A stretch of 64,000 nt of DNA from Arcobacter sp. CECT 8983 (GTDB taxonomy: Bacteria > Campylobacterota > Campylobacteria > Campylobacterales > Arcobacteraceae): positions 93,977 through 157,976 of the forward strand of contig NZ_PDKF01000007.1 of the NCBI RefSeq assembly GCF_004118855.1. Direction: 5' to 3'. The notes under the pieces are model-generated. The model saw nothing but the letters and a program-made list of their open reading frames with translations, was not told where the DNA came from and did not search any database. Shown here piece after piece: positions 28,090 to 37,677 of the stretch; positions within the stretch are counted from its first letter, which is position 1, and every line of letters begins with the position of its first letter. A program made the translations under genes and the position numbers.

Positions 28090-29129
28090 AACTTCTAGTT
28101 TGTGCAATGGAAGCTTCATCAAATATTCACCTAAAAGAATTAAAAAAACATTTACGTGAAGATGTAGAATTAAAAGGGGTTTTTGATAACTCTTTAGGTA
28201 ATCCTTTATATGATTTAACATCTTTAGCTATCATGGGTTTTACAGACGCAATAAAAAAACTTAGATTCTTTTTTCGCCTTCGTGATGAACTTGTAGAACT
28301 TGCAGGTGATTGCGACAAAGTTTTACTTATGGATAGCTCTGGTTTTAATCTTCCCTTAGCAAAAAAGTTAAAAGAAAGATATCCAAATAAAGAGATTATT
28401 TATTATATTTTACCTCAAGCTTGGGCTTGGAAGAAAAAAAGAGTTTTTAAATTACAAAACTTTTGTACAAAACTTTGTTCTATTATTCCTTTTGAAAGTG
28501 AACTTTACACCGATAAGGAAAAAATAACTTATGTGGGTCATCCTTTACTTGATGAAATAAAAGAATTTAAAGAAGAACTTACAAATACAAATAAAATCAT
28601 TTATATGCCAGGAAGTAGAAAAACAGAAATTGTAAATCACATGAATGTATATAGACAACTTGCTTCAAAAATAAAAGATAAAGAACATATTTTAATCATT
28701 CCTAAAAAGTTTGATGAAGAGTTTATCAAAAAATATTATGGAGATATTTCATTATTTAAAGTTTCAAGTGATTCGCACGAAGAGTTAAAGCAAGCAGAGT
28801 TTGGATTTATTTGTAGTGGAACTGCTACACTTGAAGCAGCACTTATTGGAACTCCTTTTGTCATGAGTTATGTTGCAAAAAAAGTTGACTACTTTTTAGG
28901 AAGATTATTTGTTAAACTACCTTTTATTGGATTAGCAAATATCTTTTTATACAAATCAGGAAAAGATGCTATTCATAAAGAGTTTTTCCAAGATGAAGTA
29001 ACTTTTGAAAACCTTTATAATGAATATAAAAATATAAATAAAAATGATTTCTTAGAAACCTCTAAAGTTCTAAGAGAATATTTGAAACACGGAAGTTCTA
29101 AAAATGTAGCTGACATAATTCAAAGCTAA
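28086..29129 (+). CDS. lpxB: lipid-A-disaccharide synthase
   Basis: A 347-residue GT19 glycosyltransferase that condenses UDP-diacylglucosamine with lipid X in lipid A synthesis at the inner-membrane face. It starts KLLVCAMEASSNIHLKEL; the GEASGD of enterobacteria is replaced by MEASSN. Other family pieces are DSSGFNLPLAKKL, YYILPQAWAWKKKR, YVGHPLLDEI, MPGSRKTEI (about 176-184) and SGTATLEAALIGTPFVMSY (about 239-257). It overlaps queH by 4 bp and is followed 55 bp later by fabZ and lpxA, the acyl-chain and first-step enzymes. Confidence 0.95.
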   Translation: MKLLVCAMEASSNIHLKELKKHLREDVELKGVFDNSLGNPLYDLTSLAIMGFTDAIKKLRFFFRLRDELVELAGDCDKVLLMDSSGFNLPLAKKLKERYPNKEIIYYILPQAWAWKKKRVFKLQNFCTKLCSIIPFESELYTDKEKITYVGHPLLDEIKEFKEELTNTNKIIYMPGSRKTEIVNHMNVYRQLASKIKDKEHILIIPKKFDEEFIKKYYGDISLFKVSSDSHEELKQAEFGFICSGTATLEAALIGTPFVMSYVAKKVDYFLGRLFVKLPFIGLANIFLYKSGKDAIHKEFFQDEVTFENLYNEYKNINKNDFLETSKVLREYLKHGSSKNVADIIQS

Positions 29130-29184
29130 TATTTTTTTAGATAAAATGAATGATTTTTAAAAAACTTGAATTATAGGAATAAGA

Positions 29185-29628
29185 ATGCTAGATATAAATG
29201 AAATACAAGAAATATTACCTCACAGATATCCTTTTTTACTTGTAGATAGAATTACAGAAATGGAAAAAGGTAAAAGTATAGAGGGATTTAAAAATATTTC
29301 TATTAGTGAACCTGCATTTATGGGACACTTTCCTGGACATCCAATTTACCCAGGAGTATTAATCTTAGAAGGTATGGCTCAAGCAGGTGGAGTACTTGCC
29401 CTTAAAAGTAATGACCTTTCAAATGAAGAATTAAAAAGTAAAGTTATTTATTTTATGAGCATTGATAAAGCAAAATTTAGAAGTCCTGTTAAACCAGGTG
29501 ATCAATTAGTATATAAAATTGATATCATTAAATTAAAAGGTACTTTAATTGTACTTGATGGAAAAGCTTATGTTGATGATAAGTTAGTTGCTCAAGCAGA
29601 ATTAAAAGCAATGGTAGTTGACAAATAG
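29185..29628 (+). CDS. fabZ: 3-hydroxyacyl-ACP dehydratase FabZ
   Basis: A 147-residue hot-dog-fold dehydratase of type II fatty-acid synthesis. The start [21 protein letters not shown] is typical. The catalytic His48 is in MGHFPGHP and Glu62 in [11 protein letters not shown]. It removes water from 3-hydroxyacyl-ACP and so competes with LpxA for the same substrate. This balance is reflected in the adjacent fabZ-lpxA order. A 12-bp gap separates it from lpxA. Confidence 0.97.
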   Translation: MLDINEIQEILPHRYPFLLVDRITEMEKGKSIEGFKNISISEPAFMGHFPGHPIYPGVLILEGMAQAGGVLALKSNDLSNEELKSKVIYFMSIDKAKFRSPVKPGDQLVYKIDIIKLKGTLIVLDGKAYVDDKLVAQAELKAMVVDK

Positions 29629-29640
29629 TTGGGAATTTAA

Positions 29641-30432
29641 ATGAATAATATTCACAAAACTGCAATAATTGAAGAAGGTGCACAAGTAGGTGAAAATGTA
29701 ACTATTGGTGCATATACAATTATTGGTAAAGACGTAAAAATTGGAGATGGTACAGTTATTGATTCTCATACACTTATTGAAGGTAAAACTACAATTGGTA
29801 AAAATAATCATATCTTTTCTCATGCTTCAATAGGAACAATTCCCCAAGACTTAAAATTTAATGGGGAAGATGTAGAATTAATAATTGGGGACAATAATAA
29901 AATTAGAGAATACACTCTATTTAATCCAGGAACTCAAGGTGGTGGTTCAAAAACTGTAATTGGAAGTAATAACTTATTTATGGGTTATGTTCACGTTGCA
30001 CATGATTGTATCATTGGAAGTAATTGTATTTTTGCTAACTGCGCAACTTTAGCAGGACATGTAGAGATTGATGATTTTGTTGTAATTGGTGGAATGACAC
30101 CAATTCACCAGTTTTGTAAAATAGGAACTGGTTCTATGATAGCTGGTGGTTCAGTTGTAACACAAGATATCCCTCCTTATTGTTTAGCAGAAGGGAATAG
30201 AGCTAAAATAAAAGGTTTAAACCTAACAGGTCTTAGAAGAAGATTTGAAAATAAAGAAGATATAAACGAAATAAAAAAAGCCTATAAAGCTTTATTTAGA
30301 AGTTCAAATGCCATAAAAGACTCTGCAAAAGAGTACTTAGAAGAATCAAACAATGAACATGCAAAAACAATGTGTGACTTTGTTTTAAATACAACAAGAG
30401 GAATTCCTTTTGATAGAAAGACAGGAGAGTAA
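29641..30432 (+). CDS. lpxA: UDP-N-acetylglucosamine acyltransferase
   Basis: A 263-residue left-handed beta-helix acyltransferase, the first enzyme of lipid A synthesis. Hexapeptide repeats fill about residues 3-190 (IGAYTIIGKDVKIGDG, IEGKTTIGKNNHI). The catalytic His lies in VHVAHDCIIG (about 118-127). A helical C-terminal domain (LTGLRRRFENKEDINEIKKAY) closes the protein. Length is normal. The clpX ATG follows 3 bp after the stop. Confidence 0.97.
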   Translation: MNNIHKTAIIEEGAQVGENVTIGAYTIIGKDVKIGDGTVIDSHTLIEGKTTIGKNNHIFSHASIGTIPQDLKFNGEDVELIIGDNNKIREYTLFNPGTQGGGSKTVIGSNNLFMGYVHVAHDCIIGSNCIFANCATLAGHVEIDDFVVIGGMTPIHQFCKIGTGSMIAGGSVVTQDIPPYCLAEGNRAKIKGLNLTGLRRRFENKEDINEIKKAYKALFRSSNAIKDSAKEYLEESNNEHAKTMCDFVLNTTRGIPFDRKTGE

Positions 30433-30435
30433 TTA

Positions 30436-31659
30436 ATGAGTAAAGAGATTATATGCGACTTTTGTGGTTCAAAAGATAGCGAAACCAATCCTGTAATTGC
30501 TGGAGACAATGCATTTATTTGTAAAGCTTGCGTAACTGCAGCACATGAAATAATGACAGGAAGCGCTCCTTTAAATGATGATAGTGACACTGAAGAAGTT
30601 TCAATTAAAGAGCAGATAAAACTTAGAACTCCTGCTCAAATAAAAGAGATTTTAGATGATTATATCATTGGGCAAAATAAAGCTAAAAAAGTTCTATCTG
30701 TTGCAGTTTACAATCACTACAAAAGAATTTTTAGAAAAGATGAAATTGATGATGATACAGAAATCAACAAATCAAATGTTTTATTAATAGGACCTACAGG
30801 TTCTGGTAAAACTTTATTAGCACAAACAATTGCAAAATATCTTGATGTTCCTTTAGCTATTGCCGATGCTACATCTTTAACAGAAGCTGGTTATGTTGGT
30901 GATGATGTTGAAAATGTAATCACAAGACTTTTACAATCTGCAAATGGAGATGTGAAAAAAGCTGAAACAGGTATTATCTTTATTGATGAAGTTGATAAAG
31001 TAGCAAGAATGAGTGAAAATAGATCAATCACAAGAGATGTATCAGGAGAAGGTGTACAACAAGCACTTTTAAAAATAGTAGAAGGTTCAGTTGTAAATGT
31101 TCCGCCAAAAGGTGGAAGAAAACATCCTGGACAAGATGCAGTTCAAGTTGATACTACAAATATTCTTTTTATTTGTGGTGGAGCCTTTGATGGTCTTGAA
31201 GAGATTGTTAAGAAAAAACAAGGTGCAAATGTACTTGGATTTAACCAAAAGAAAACTGGTGCAAAAGAAGAAAAAGATTTAATCTCAAATGTAGAAGCTC
31301 ACGACTTAGTTAAATATGGACTTATTCCTGAACTAATTGGTAGGCTTCATATGATTGCAACATTAAATGAAATCTCTGAAGATGATATGATTCATATTTT
31401 AACTGAACCAAAAAATGCACTTATCAAACAATATATAAAACTATTTGAACTTGATAATGTTAAGTTACAGTTTGATAAAGCAGCTTTAAAAGAAGTTGCT
31501 AAACTTGCAATTGAAAGAAAAACAGGAGCAAGAGGACTTAGATCAATTTTAGAAGATATCATGCTTGATATTATGTATGATTTACCTCTTTATGAAAATA
31601 AAACTGTTACTATAACTAAAGATGTTGTGACAAATAAAAAAGAACCAAAAATAGCTTAA
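30436..31659 (+). CDS. clpX: ATP-dependent Clp protease ATP-binding subunit ClpX
   Basis: A 407-residue AAA+ unfoldase that feeds substrates to ClpP. The N-terminal C4 zinc finger is intact (CDFCGS and CKACV). Walker A is GPTGSGKT (about 117-124) and Walker [10 protein letters not shown] (about 183-191). Sensor and pore motifs and the IGF-like ClpP-docking loop (NVLGFNQKK) are present. It sits in the lpxA-clpX-mreB run; the mreB ATG is 15 bp downstream with AAGGAAGAG before it. Confidence 0.97.
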   Translation: MSKEIICDFCGSKDSETNPVIAGDNAFICKACVTAAHEIMTGSAPLNDDSDTEEVSIKEQIKLRTPAQIKEILDDYIIGQNKAKKVLSVAVYNHYKRIFRKDEIDDDTEINKSNVLLIGPTGSGKTLLAQTIAKYLDVPLAIADATSLTEAGYVGDDVENVITRLLQSANGDVKKAETGIIFIDEVDKVARMSENRSITRDVSGEGVQQALLKIVEGSVVNVPPKGGRKHPGQDAVQVDTTNILFICGGAFDGLEEIVKKKQGANVLGFNQKKTGAKEEKDLISNVEAHDLVKYGLIPELIGRLHMIATLNEISEDDMIHILTEPKNALIKQYIKLFELDNVKLQFDKAALKEVAKLAIERKTGARGLRSILEDIMLDIMYDLPLYENKTVTITKDVVTNKKEPKIA

Positions 31660-31674
31660 AAAAGAAGGAAGAGT

Positions 31675-32706
31675 ATGTTATTAGATAAACTAATAGGTCT
31701 GTTTTCAAGTGACATGGCAATTGACTTGGGTACTGCCAATACAATTGTTTCTGTAAAAGGAAAAGGTATCATTATCAATGAGCCTTCAGTTGTTGCAGTA
31801 CAAAATGATAGATTCGGAAAAGATAAGATTCTTGCAGTTGGACAAGAAGCTAAACAAATGATTGGTAAAACACCATTAAATATTCAAGCGGTTAGACCAA
31901 TGAAAGATGGTGTTATTGCTGACTTTGAAATGACTGAAAGAATGATTAGATATTTCATTGAAAAAGCACATGCAAGAAAATCATTTATCAGACCAAGAAT
32001 TATTATTTGTATTCCATATGGAATTACGCAAGTTGAGAGAAAAGCAGTAAAAGAATCAGCTTTAAGTGCTGGAGCTAGAGAAGTATTCCTAGTAGAAGAA
32101 CCAATGGCAGCTGCAATTGGTGCTGGTATTCCTGTATCAGATCCATCTGGTTATGTTGTTGTTGATATTGGTGGTGGTACTACGGAGATTGGTGTAACTT
32201 CACTTGGTGGACTTGTACTTTCTAAATCAATTAAAGTAGCTGGGGATAAGTTTGATAAATCAATTATTGATTATGTTAGACAAAACTACAACCTTTATAT
32301 TGGGGAAAGAACAGCTGAAAATATCAAAATCGAAATTGGTACTGCTATTAAACTTGATACTGAACTAAAAATCAAAGTAAAAGGTAGAGATAACTCAGGA
32401 TTACTTTCAACTATTGAATTAGGTAGTGAAGGTGTTAGAACAGCAATAAAAGAACCTCTTAGAGAAATCGTTTCTGCTGTAAGATCTGTATTAGAAGACA
32501 TGCCACCTGATTTAGCTGGTGACGTTGTTGATAATGGTGTTATTTTAACAGGTGGAGGAGCACTAATTAGAGGTTTAGATAAATATTTAGCAGATATAAT
32601 TAAACTTCCAGTAAAAGTTGCTGAAGAGCCATTATTAGCTGTTGCTTATGGTACAAGCAATGTATTAGATCAGGCTGCATTATTAAAACTAATAACTAAT
32701 GAATAA
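31675..32706 (+). CDS. mreB: rod-shape-determining actin homologue MreB
   Basis: A 343-residue bacterial actin that positions the elongasome for lateral wall growth. Actin-fold ATP-site motifs are intact: MAIDLGTANTIV (phosphate 1), VVVDIGGGTTEIGV (phosphate 2, about 161-174) and GVILTGGGALIRGL (adenosine, about 288-301). Family length is normal. It overlaps mreC by 8 bp, the usual pair. The peptidoglycan-trimming genes near 58.6-60.9 kb act in the same shape programme but are not linked. Confidence 0.97.
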   Translation: MLLDKLIGLFSSDMAIDLGTANTIVSVKGKGIIINEPSVVAVQNDRFGKDKILAVGQEAKQMIGKTPLNIQAVRPMKDGVIADFEMTERMIRYFIEKAHARKSFIRPRIIICIPYGITQVERKAVKESALSAGAREVFLVEEPMAAAIGAGIPVSDPSGYVVVDIGGGTTEIGVTSLGGLVLSKSIKVAGDKFDKSIIDYVRQNYNLYIGERTAENIKIEIGTAIKLDTELKIKVKGRDNSGLLSTIELGSEGVRTAIKEPLREIVSAVRSVLEDMPPDLAGDVVDNGVILTGGGALIRGLDKYLADIIKLPVKVAEEPLLAVAYGTSNVLDQAALLKLITNE

Positions 32707-33511
32707 ATTTCTATTCTTTCTTCTTTTTATAGCAGTTAGCTTAGGTTATATCTTTGAGATAGACCAGCTAATTGCTAGAAACTTCAATCCCCTTACAACA
32801 CTGAAAAAGATGTATGTAAATAATGCAGTAAAGGTACAAAACAATATTGAAAAATATTTTAATCAAGCTGCAACAATAAGTAAACTTCAAGAAGAAAATG
32901 CAGAACTTAAAAACTATAAAGAATTATATTTAGCCTCAAACAATGAACTACATTCAGTTCTAGATGCAATTAGTATAACAAAAAACACAAGAGATGATAT
33001 TAAGTTTACTAAAGTTTTATCTTATGTAAAATTTGATGATTTTACAAAAGTTTGGATTGACTACAAAAAAGAAGATGACTCTATTTTAGGAGTTATTTCA
33101 AATGGCTTTGCAGCAGGAATTGTAGTAAATCAAGATGGAAGAGCTAAGGCTTTATTAAATGGTAATGACAAATGTAACTACTCAATCTTTGTGGGAAATA
33201 CCAAAGCTCCTGGTATTATTCATAAATCAAAAAACAAACACCTATTAATAGCAAAATATATCCCTATTTGGTACAAAATAAGAGTAGGAGACGAAGTTGT
33301 AACTTCTGGTATGGATAATATTTTCTTTGAAGGATTAAAAGTAGGAAAAGTTGTGGGTATCAAAAAAATGCAAGATATGCAAGAAGTTCAAATAGAACCT
33401 TATGCAAAAGTTTTAACTCAAAAGTATTTCTTTATTTACAAAAAAAAGCAACTAAATCCTGAAGCTAAAGAAGAAGATAAAAAAGTAGAAGAAAAAACTT
33501 CTAGTAATTAG
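32699..33511 (+). CDS. mreC: rod-shape-determining protein MreC
   Basis: A 270-residue bitopic protein of the elongasome that bridges MreB to PBP2/RodA. One N-terminal membrane helix (about 3-20) is followed by a coiled coil (about 50-90, TISKLQEENAELKNYKELY). The two beta domains with IGNTKAPG-like and KIRVGDEVVTSGMDNIFFEGLKVG stretches follow (about 100-250), then an acidic Lys/Glu tail. No mreD follows. The 3' end overlaps the convergent ribE gene by 11 bp. Confidence 0.93.
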   Translation: MNKFLFFLLFIAVSLGYIFEIDQLIARNFNPLTTLKKMYVNNAVKVQNNIEKYFNQAATISKLQEENAELKNYKELYLASNNELHSVLDAISITKNTRDDIKFTKVLSYVKFDDFTKVWIDYKKEDDSILGVISNGFAAGIVVNQDGRAKALLNGNDKCNYSIFVGNTKAPGIIHKSKNKHLLIAKYIPIWYKIRVGDEVVTSGMDNIFFEGLKVGKVVGIKKMQDMQEVQIEPYAKVLTQKYFFIYKKKQLNPEAKEEDKKVEEKTSSN

Positions 33512-34115
33512 CCATAATCGAATCTACTTTATCCCAAGTAAGACCATCTTTTTTACCATTGCTAAACATGTTATAAATATATCTAGCAAACATATCTGTC
33601 TCAAGATTTACTTTTGTTCCTACTTTGTATGTTTTAAATAATGTATTTTCGATTGTATGAGGAATAATAGTTAATCTAAAAGAATCTTCTAAAACATCAT
33701 TTACAGTTAAAGAGACTCCATCAACTGTAATACTTCCCTTTGGAATAATATATTTTGCATATTCACTTGGTAGAGAAATTATATAATCTGTTGAATTTCC
33801 AACTTTTTTTATGGCTTTAATAGTCCCTAAACAATCAACATGCCCTTGGACAATATGACCTTCAAATCTATCCCCCATCATCATCGCAGGTTCTATATGA
33901 ACTTCACCTCTATAGTTTTCCATTGCTAATATCTTTTGAGACTCAGGAGATAACTCTACAGTAAAAGTATCATTTGTAAATCTAACAACAGTAAGACAAG
34001 CACCATTTACAGCAACAGAATCTCCAATTTTTGGAGAGTATTTAGCTTTTAGTGTTAGAAAGTTGTTTTGAAGGCTTACTACTTTTGCCATTTCTCGAAT
34101 TAAACCAGTAAACAA
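33501..34115 (-). CDS. ribE: riboflavin synthase, alpha chain
   Basis: A 204-residue riboflavin synthase that dismutates two lumazine molecules to riboflavin. It has two similar barrel repeats (about 1-90 and 91-185). MFTGLIREM, GDSVAVNGACLTV (about 31-43) and GSITVDGVSLTVNDV (about 124-138) are signatures. The start is a TTG with AAGGA nine bases upstream, since MFTGLI is the invariant family start. It converges on mreC with an 11-bp overlap and is divergent from mnmG. Confidence 0.95.
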   Translation of the reverse strand: MFTGLIREMAKVVSLQNNFLTLKAKYSPKIGDSVAVNGACLTVVRFTNDTFTVELSPESQKILAMENYRGEVHIEPAMMMGDRFEGHIVQGHVDCLGTIKAIKKVGNSTDYIISLPSEYAKYIIPKGSITVDGVSLTVNDVLEDSFRLTIIPHTIENTLFKTYKVGTKVNLETDMFARYIYNMFSNGKKDGLTWDKVDSIMANY

Positions 34116-34189
34116 AAAATATCCTTGTATTTATAAAAGTTAGTTAAATATTAATTTGTAATATAAAGTATTCCATAATATCAATTTGT

Positions 34190-34195
34190 TATAAT
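34190..34195 (+). promoter_or_regulatory. likely -10 box of mnmG
   Basis: TATAAT followed by AGCGAAAA. The same TATAAT-N-GCGAAA shape recurs before pyrG. No -35 hexamer is clear. The leader from here to the mnmG start is about 75 nt and holds a strong hairpin. Confidence 0.6.
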
Positions 34196-34214
34196 AGCGA
34201 AAATTTATTAATGT

Positions 34215-34258
34215 AAATCTTTTAGATAAGTGGAAGAAAACATTTATCTAAGAGATTT
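34215..34258 (+). promoter_or_regulatory. 15-bp hairpin in the mnmG leader
   Basis: AAATCTTTTAGATAA (34215-34229) pairs with TTATCTAAGAGATTT (34244-34258) around a 14-nt loop, with one G-U pair. It ends 5 nt before the AAAAAGGA ribosome site and lacks a following T run, so it is not a terminator. It could tune translation or mRNA processing of mnmG. Confidence 0.6.
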
Positions 34259-34275
34259 CATCAAAAAGGACTATG

Positions 34276-36165
34276 ATGAAATATGATGTAATCGTTGTAG
34301 GTGGAGGTCATGCTGGAATCGAAGCTTGTTTAGCAAGTGCTAGAATGGGTAAAAAAACTCTTCTAATTACTATGCTTGTTGAACAAATTGGAGCAGCTAG
34401 CTGTAACCCTGCAATTGGTGGACTTGCAAAAGGTCACTTGGTAAGAGAAATTGATGCTATTGGTGGAGAAATGGGACTTTGTACTGATGCTACAGGTATT
34501 CAGTTTAGAGTTTTAAATGCTTCAAAAGGTGCAGCAGTTCAAGGAAGTCGTGCACAAATTGATATGGACAAGTACAGAGAGTACATGAGAAAAGTTTGTC
34601 ATAATACTCCTAACTTAGAAGTTTATCAAGATGAAGTAGAATCTTTACTAATAAAAGATGAAAATGAAGTTTATGGTGTAAAAACAAAACTTGGAGAAGA
34701 GTTTTTTGCTCAGAAAGTAATTCTTACAACAGGTACTTTTATGAGAGGTCTTATTCACATAGGTGAAAAAACTTATGATGCAGGAAGAGCTTGGGAACTA
34801 CCTTCTTCAACTCTATCTATCCAATTAAAAGAATTAGGACTAAATGTAGGAAGATTAAAAACAGGAACTCCTGCAAGAATAGATACTGCATCAATTGATT
34901 TTTCAGTAATGGAAGAGCATGGTGGAGATGAAAAACCAATGCCTTTTTCTTTTAGAACAAATAAGGATGAGTTTAACCCTACTCAATATCCATGTTTTAT
35001 AACATATACAAACACAGGAACACACAGTACTATTTCAGGAAACTTCCACCGCGCACCTATGTTTACAGGACAAATTGAAGGGACAGGTCCTAGATATTGC
35101 CCAAGTATTGAAGACAAAGTAAATAGATTTGCTGATAGAGATAGACACCAACTATTCTTAGAGCCACAAACAGAAATGAGAACAGAATATTATATCAATG
35201 GGTTATCAACTTCACTTCCTATTGATGTACAAAAGCAAATGATTCATTCAATTGCTGGACTAGAAAATGCAAAAATCATTAGATATGGATATGCTATTGA
35301 GTATGATTATGTTGATCCAACAGAGTTAAAACATACTTTAGAAACTAAAAAAATCAATAACCTTTATAATGCAGGTCAAATCAATGCAACAACTGGTTAT
35401 GAAGAAGCAGCAGCACAAGGTTTAATGGCTGGAATTAATGCTTGTCTTGCAATTGATGGTAAAGAACCATTTGTTCTAAGACGGGATGAAGCATATATTG
35501 GTGTTTTAATTGATGACTTAGTTACAAAAGGAACAAATGAACCATATAGAATGTTTACATCAAGAGCTGAGTATAGACTTTTACTTAGAGAAGAGAGTGC
35601 TGACTTAAGACTAACTGCTTATGGTCATGAGTTTGGATTAATTACTGATGAACAAAATGCAAAAGTTGAAAACAAAAGAAAAGTTATTGATGAAGCTGTT
35701 GAATTTATGGCTGAGCAATGGTTTACTTCTAAAAAAGAGAATCTAGAATTATTAGAAGAAATTGATGAAGATAAAATCAAAGATAGAGCAAAACTTATTG
35801 ACTTAGTAGGAAGAAATACAATAACTGCTGAAAAATTTGATAGGTTAGTTCCTTCATTCAAAGATACAGAGAGTTATTTAAAAGAACAAATTATAGTAGA
35901 AGCAAAATATTATAGATATGTTGATAAGCAAAAGAAACAAATAGAAAAAATGAAGAAAATGCTTGAGATGAAGATTCCTGAAAACTTTGATTTCAAATCA
36001 ATTCCAGGTCTTTCAAATGAAGTTACAGAGAAGTTAGAAAAATTTAAGCCACCAACACTATTTAATGCAAGTGAGATATCAGGTGTTACACCAGCTGCAA
36101 TTGATATTATTCATATGTATATAAATATTAATTCAAAAAATAAAAAAGGGATAGTGACATTATAA
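34276..36165 (+). CDS. mnmG: tRNA uridine-5-carboxymethylaminomethyl modification enzyme MnmG
   Basis: A 629-residue FAD enzyme (GidA) that, with MnmE, makes the cmnm5 group on the wobble uridine of several tRNAs. The N-terminal dinucleotide fold has [28 protein letters not shown] [19 protein letters not shown] (about 47-65) and GLKTGTP-like [10 protein letters not shown] are signatures. [16 protein letters not shown] and [19 protein letters not shown] mark the middle. The second of two adjacent ATGs is used here because AGGA lies five bases before it. A hairpin lies in the leader and two more after the stop. Confidence 0.97.
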   Translation: MKYDVIVVGGGHAGIEACLASARMGKKTLLITMLVEQIGAASCNPAIGGLAKGHLVREIDAIGGEMGLCTDATGIQFRVLNASKGAAVQGSRAQIDMDKYREYMRKVCHNTPNLEVYQDEVESLLIKDENEVYGVKTKLGEEFFAQKVILTTGTFMRGLIHIGEKTYDAGRAWELPSSTLSIQLKELGLNVGRLKTGTPARIDTASIDFSVMEEHGGDEKPMPFSFRTNKDEFNPTQYPCFITYTNTGTHSTISGNFHRAPMFTGQIEGTGPRYCPSIEDKVNRFADRDRHQLFLEPQTEMRTEYYINGLSTSLPIDVQKQMIHSIAGLENAKIIRYGYAIEYDYVDPTELKHTLETKKINNLYNAGQINATTGYEEAAAQGLMAGINACLAIDGKEPFVLRRDEAYIGVLIDDLVTKGTNEPYRMFTSRAEYRLLLREESADLRLTAYGHEFGLITDEQNAKVENKRKVIDEAVEFMAEQWFTSKKENLELLEEIDEDKIKDRAKLIDLVGRNTITAEKFDRLVPSFKDTESYLKEQIIVEAKYYRYVDKQKKQIEKMKKMLEMKIPENFDFKSIPGLSNEVTEKLEKFKPPTLFNASEISGVTPAAIDIIHMYININSKNKKGIVTL

Positions 36166-36178
36166 TCTAGCATGTCAC
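36154..36178 (+). repeat. inverted repeat across the mnmG stop codon
   Basis: GTGACAT (36154-36160) pairs with ATGTCAC (36172-36178), with an 11-nt loop that includes the mnmG stop (36163-36165). It is directly followed by a second, longer hairpin. Confidence 0.5.
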
Positions 36179-36309
36179 AAAATAAAAGTATCATCCCTAG
36201 ATTTATGAGTAATAATCTAGATGATACTTTTAAATTCCTATTTCCTCTAAAACTCAAACCTGATGAAAATAAGTTTGGAAACAGTCACTATGAAGTTGTT
36301 GTAAAATAG
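36172..36309 (+). CDS. possible 45-residue small protein after mnmG
   Basis: A 45-codon frame begins MSQNKSIIPRFMSNN and ends SHYEVVVK. Half of it is also the long hairpin at 36184-36231, which argues that the DNA is kept for RNA structure. The remaining residues (FKFLFPLKLKPDENKFGN) look protein-like. No ribosome site is visible, and no family is recognised. I rate it as possible only. Confidence 0.3.
   Translation: MSQNKSIIPRFMSNNLDDTFKFLFPLKLKPDENKFGNSHYEVVVK
36184..36231. terminator. 18-bp hairpin after mnmG, probable bidirectional terminator
   Basis: AAAAGTATCAT (36184-36194), a CC bulge and CTAGATT (36197-36203) pair with AATCTAG (36214-36220) and ATGATACTTTT (36221-36231). The loop is 10 nt. 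A-rich and T-rich flanks suit an intrinsic terminator in either direction. It is unusually long for a plain terminator. Confidence 0.5.
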
Positions 36310-36353
36310 ATTTATAAAGTAAAATTATCTCTTCCCTAAAAGTAAGGAAGATG

Positions 36354-36824
36354 TTAGTTTTTGTTAGTGATACATTGTTTTTTTATAATATCAAAAAATG
36401 AGTGTGAAGTGCTTGTTAGAACTATAAAACTTGATAATCCCCTTGTTGCAAGATGCTTAACTATACTATTAGAAAATTCAACTAAGTAAAGCTCTCCTTT
36501 AACTTCCTTTCTTTTTATTTTAAATCCGTTTTTTCTTAATATTTTAAAATATCCTTCTGAATCAAGATAATATCTAGAAGAATCATATTTAAATGTATTA
36601 AGTGTCATGTTTATATATTGTCCTTTGTGTAAGGCACCATATCTAATTGATCCATTTGGCAAAACCTCTTCGGATAGCTTATTCAATTTTATCTCGCATG
36701 ATTGATTCAAAATAAGAGCTTGCTTTTCTGGTGTATTTTCTATCATTATATCTTCATTTATTTTTGCACATCCACTAAAAAAAATAATAGTGCATACAGA
36801 TAAAAGAGATATTGTCTTTTTCAT
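36354..36824 (-). CDS. small lipoprotein, function unknown
   Basis: A 156-residue lipoprotein with signal peptide and lipobox FFSGC (Cys19). The mature part has strand-rich patches (GSIRYGALHKGQYINMTLNTF, about 58-78) and ends near a Cys (KKQCITNKN). No family is recognised. AAGGAG precedes the ATG at good spacing. It is the last of four short exported or membrane proteins on this strand between mnmG and the flavoenzyme operon. Confidence 0.7.
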   Translation of the reverse strand: MKKTISLLSVCTIIFFSGCAKINEDIMIENTPEKQALILNQSCEIKLNKLSEEVLPNGSIRYGALHKGQYINMTLNTFKYDSSRYYLDSEGYFKILRKNGFKIKRKEVKGELYLVEFSNSIVKHLATRGLSSFIVLTSTSHSFFDIIKKQCITNKN

Positions 36825-36862
36825 CTTTTCTCCTTGAATTATTTAATATAGTTTGTCTAGAA

Positions 36863-37456
36863 TCATCTTTTATATTTAAGTCTATATTTCAATGTAATTG
36901 TTTCATTGGGGTAGTTTAGTATATAATCAAATCTTGCTTCATTTATTGCATCGTAGAAAGTATTATTTACTTCTTCAAATCTTGATTTTTCAACAAATCT
37001 GAAATTTTTTAAATCTTTTGTTTTTGGATCTATTTTAAAGCTAATAATTAAATCTTCTTTTACCGGAGCTACTTTTGGATAACCATGAAATTTTAAATAT
37101 GGAAGCATTTTTGTTTCGTGTTCTTTTCTTAGTGCTTCTTCCTTAGCATTCTCAATTTCTTCTTTTCTTTTCTCCATCATAGAATATCTATAGCCCTGCT
37201 TAATACTGTTGAGTGTATTTATTGCTCCTGTATATGATTCTGAGCTTGCACCTTCCTTAATACTCAATGATGCTTTAGTTACTTTTGCATTGTTTGAATG
37301 TTCATTAAAATTGATTGTATAGTAGAAGTTTTTTGATTTTATTTGTGTTGTTTTTCCCTCTAAGTTACCAATATCTCCTTTTGTAAGCATACCTTCAAGA
37401 CCATTTGCAAATAATGAACAATAAAGTAGTGATAAAAATAAGATTAATTTAATCAT
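36863..37456 (-). CDS. exported protein with TonB-C-like end
   Basis: A 197-residue protein with a signal peptide (cut after about SLFA, residue 17). A Glu/Lys-rich helix (about 95-118) precedes a C-terminal domain (about 120-195) whose pattern resembles TonB C-terminal domains: YLKFHGYPKVAPVKEDLIISF, then strands and an AINEARFDY helix. There is no N-terminal membrane anchor and no ExbB/ExbD nearby, so classical TonB function is unlikely. It could be a periplasmic or envelope partner protein. AAAAGGAAAA precedes the ATG. Confidence 0.6.
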   Translation of the reverse strand: MIKLILFLSLLYCSLFANGLEGMLTKGDIGNLEGKTTQIKSKNFYYTINFNEHSNNAKVTKASLSIKEGASSESYTGAINTLNSIKQGYRYSMMEKRKEEIENAKEEALRKEHETKMLPYLKFHGYPKVAPVKEDLIISFKIDPKTKDLKNFRFVEKSRFEEVNNTFYDAINEARFDYILNYPNETITLKYRLKYKR

Positions 37457-37467
37457 GTGTTTTCCTT

Positions 37468-37677
37468 TTAATTATACTCATCTAATAAGTAAGGTTGTCC
37501 ACTACCACCAAAGAAAAAGGCACCAACGCCAAAAATCAAACCTAATGTTATAGATATATATTTCGCATACTTCTCATCTAGTTCAGGGTTGATTTTATAA
37601 ACAACTTGGTCAAAAAACAACATAGAACTAAACCACACACAAGCAAAGACTGCTGGTATAACAATTAATTCTTTCAT
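37468..37677 (-). CDS. two-helix membrane protein, function unknown
   Basis: A 69-residue protein with two hydrophobic segments (about 3-22 and 43-60) separated by a charged loop (VVYKINPELDEKYAKYI). The second helix ends in GVGAFFFGGSG. Its ATG directly follows the stop of the upstream exported protein, so translation is probably coupled. No family is recognised. It could hold a complex of its neighbours in the membrane. Confidence 0.6.
   Translation of the reverse strand: MKELIVIPAVFACVWFSSMLFFDQVVYKINPELDEKYAKYISITLGLIFGVGAFFFGGSGQPYLLDEYN

Noticed and set aside
36184..36231. Insertion-sequence end
   Set aside because: The inverted arms are only 48 bp apart in total, with no transposase and no visible target duplication.
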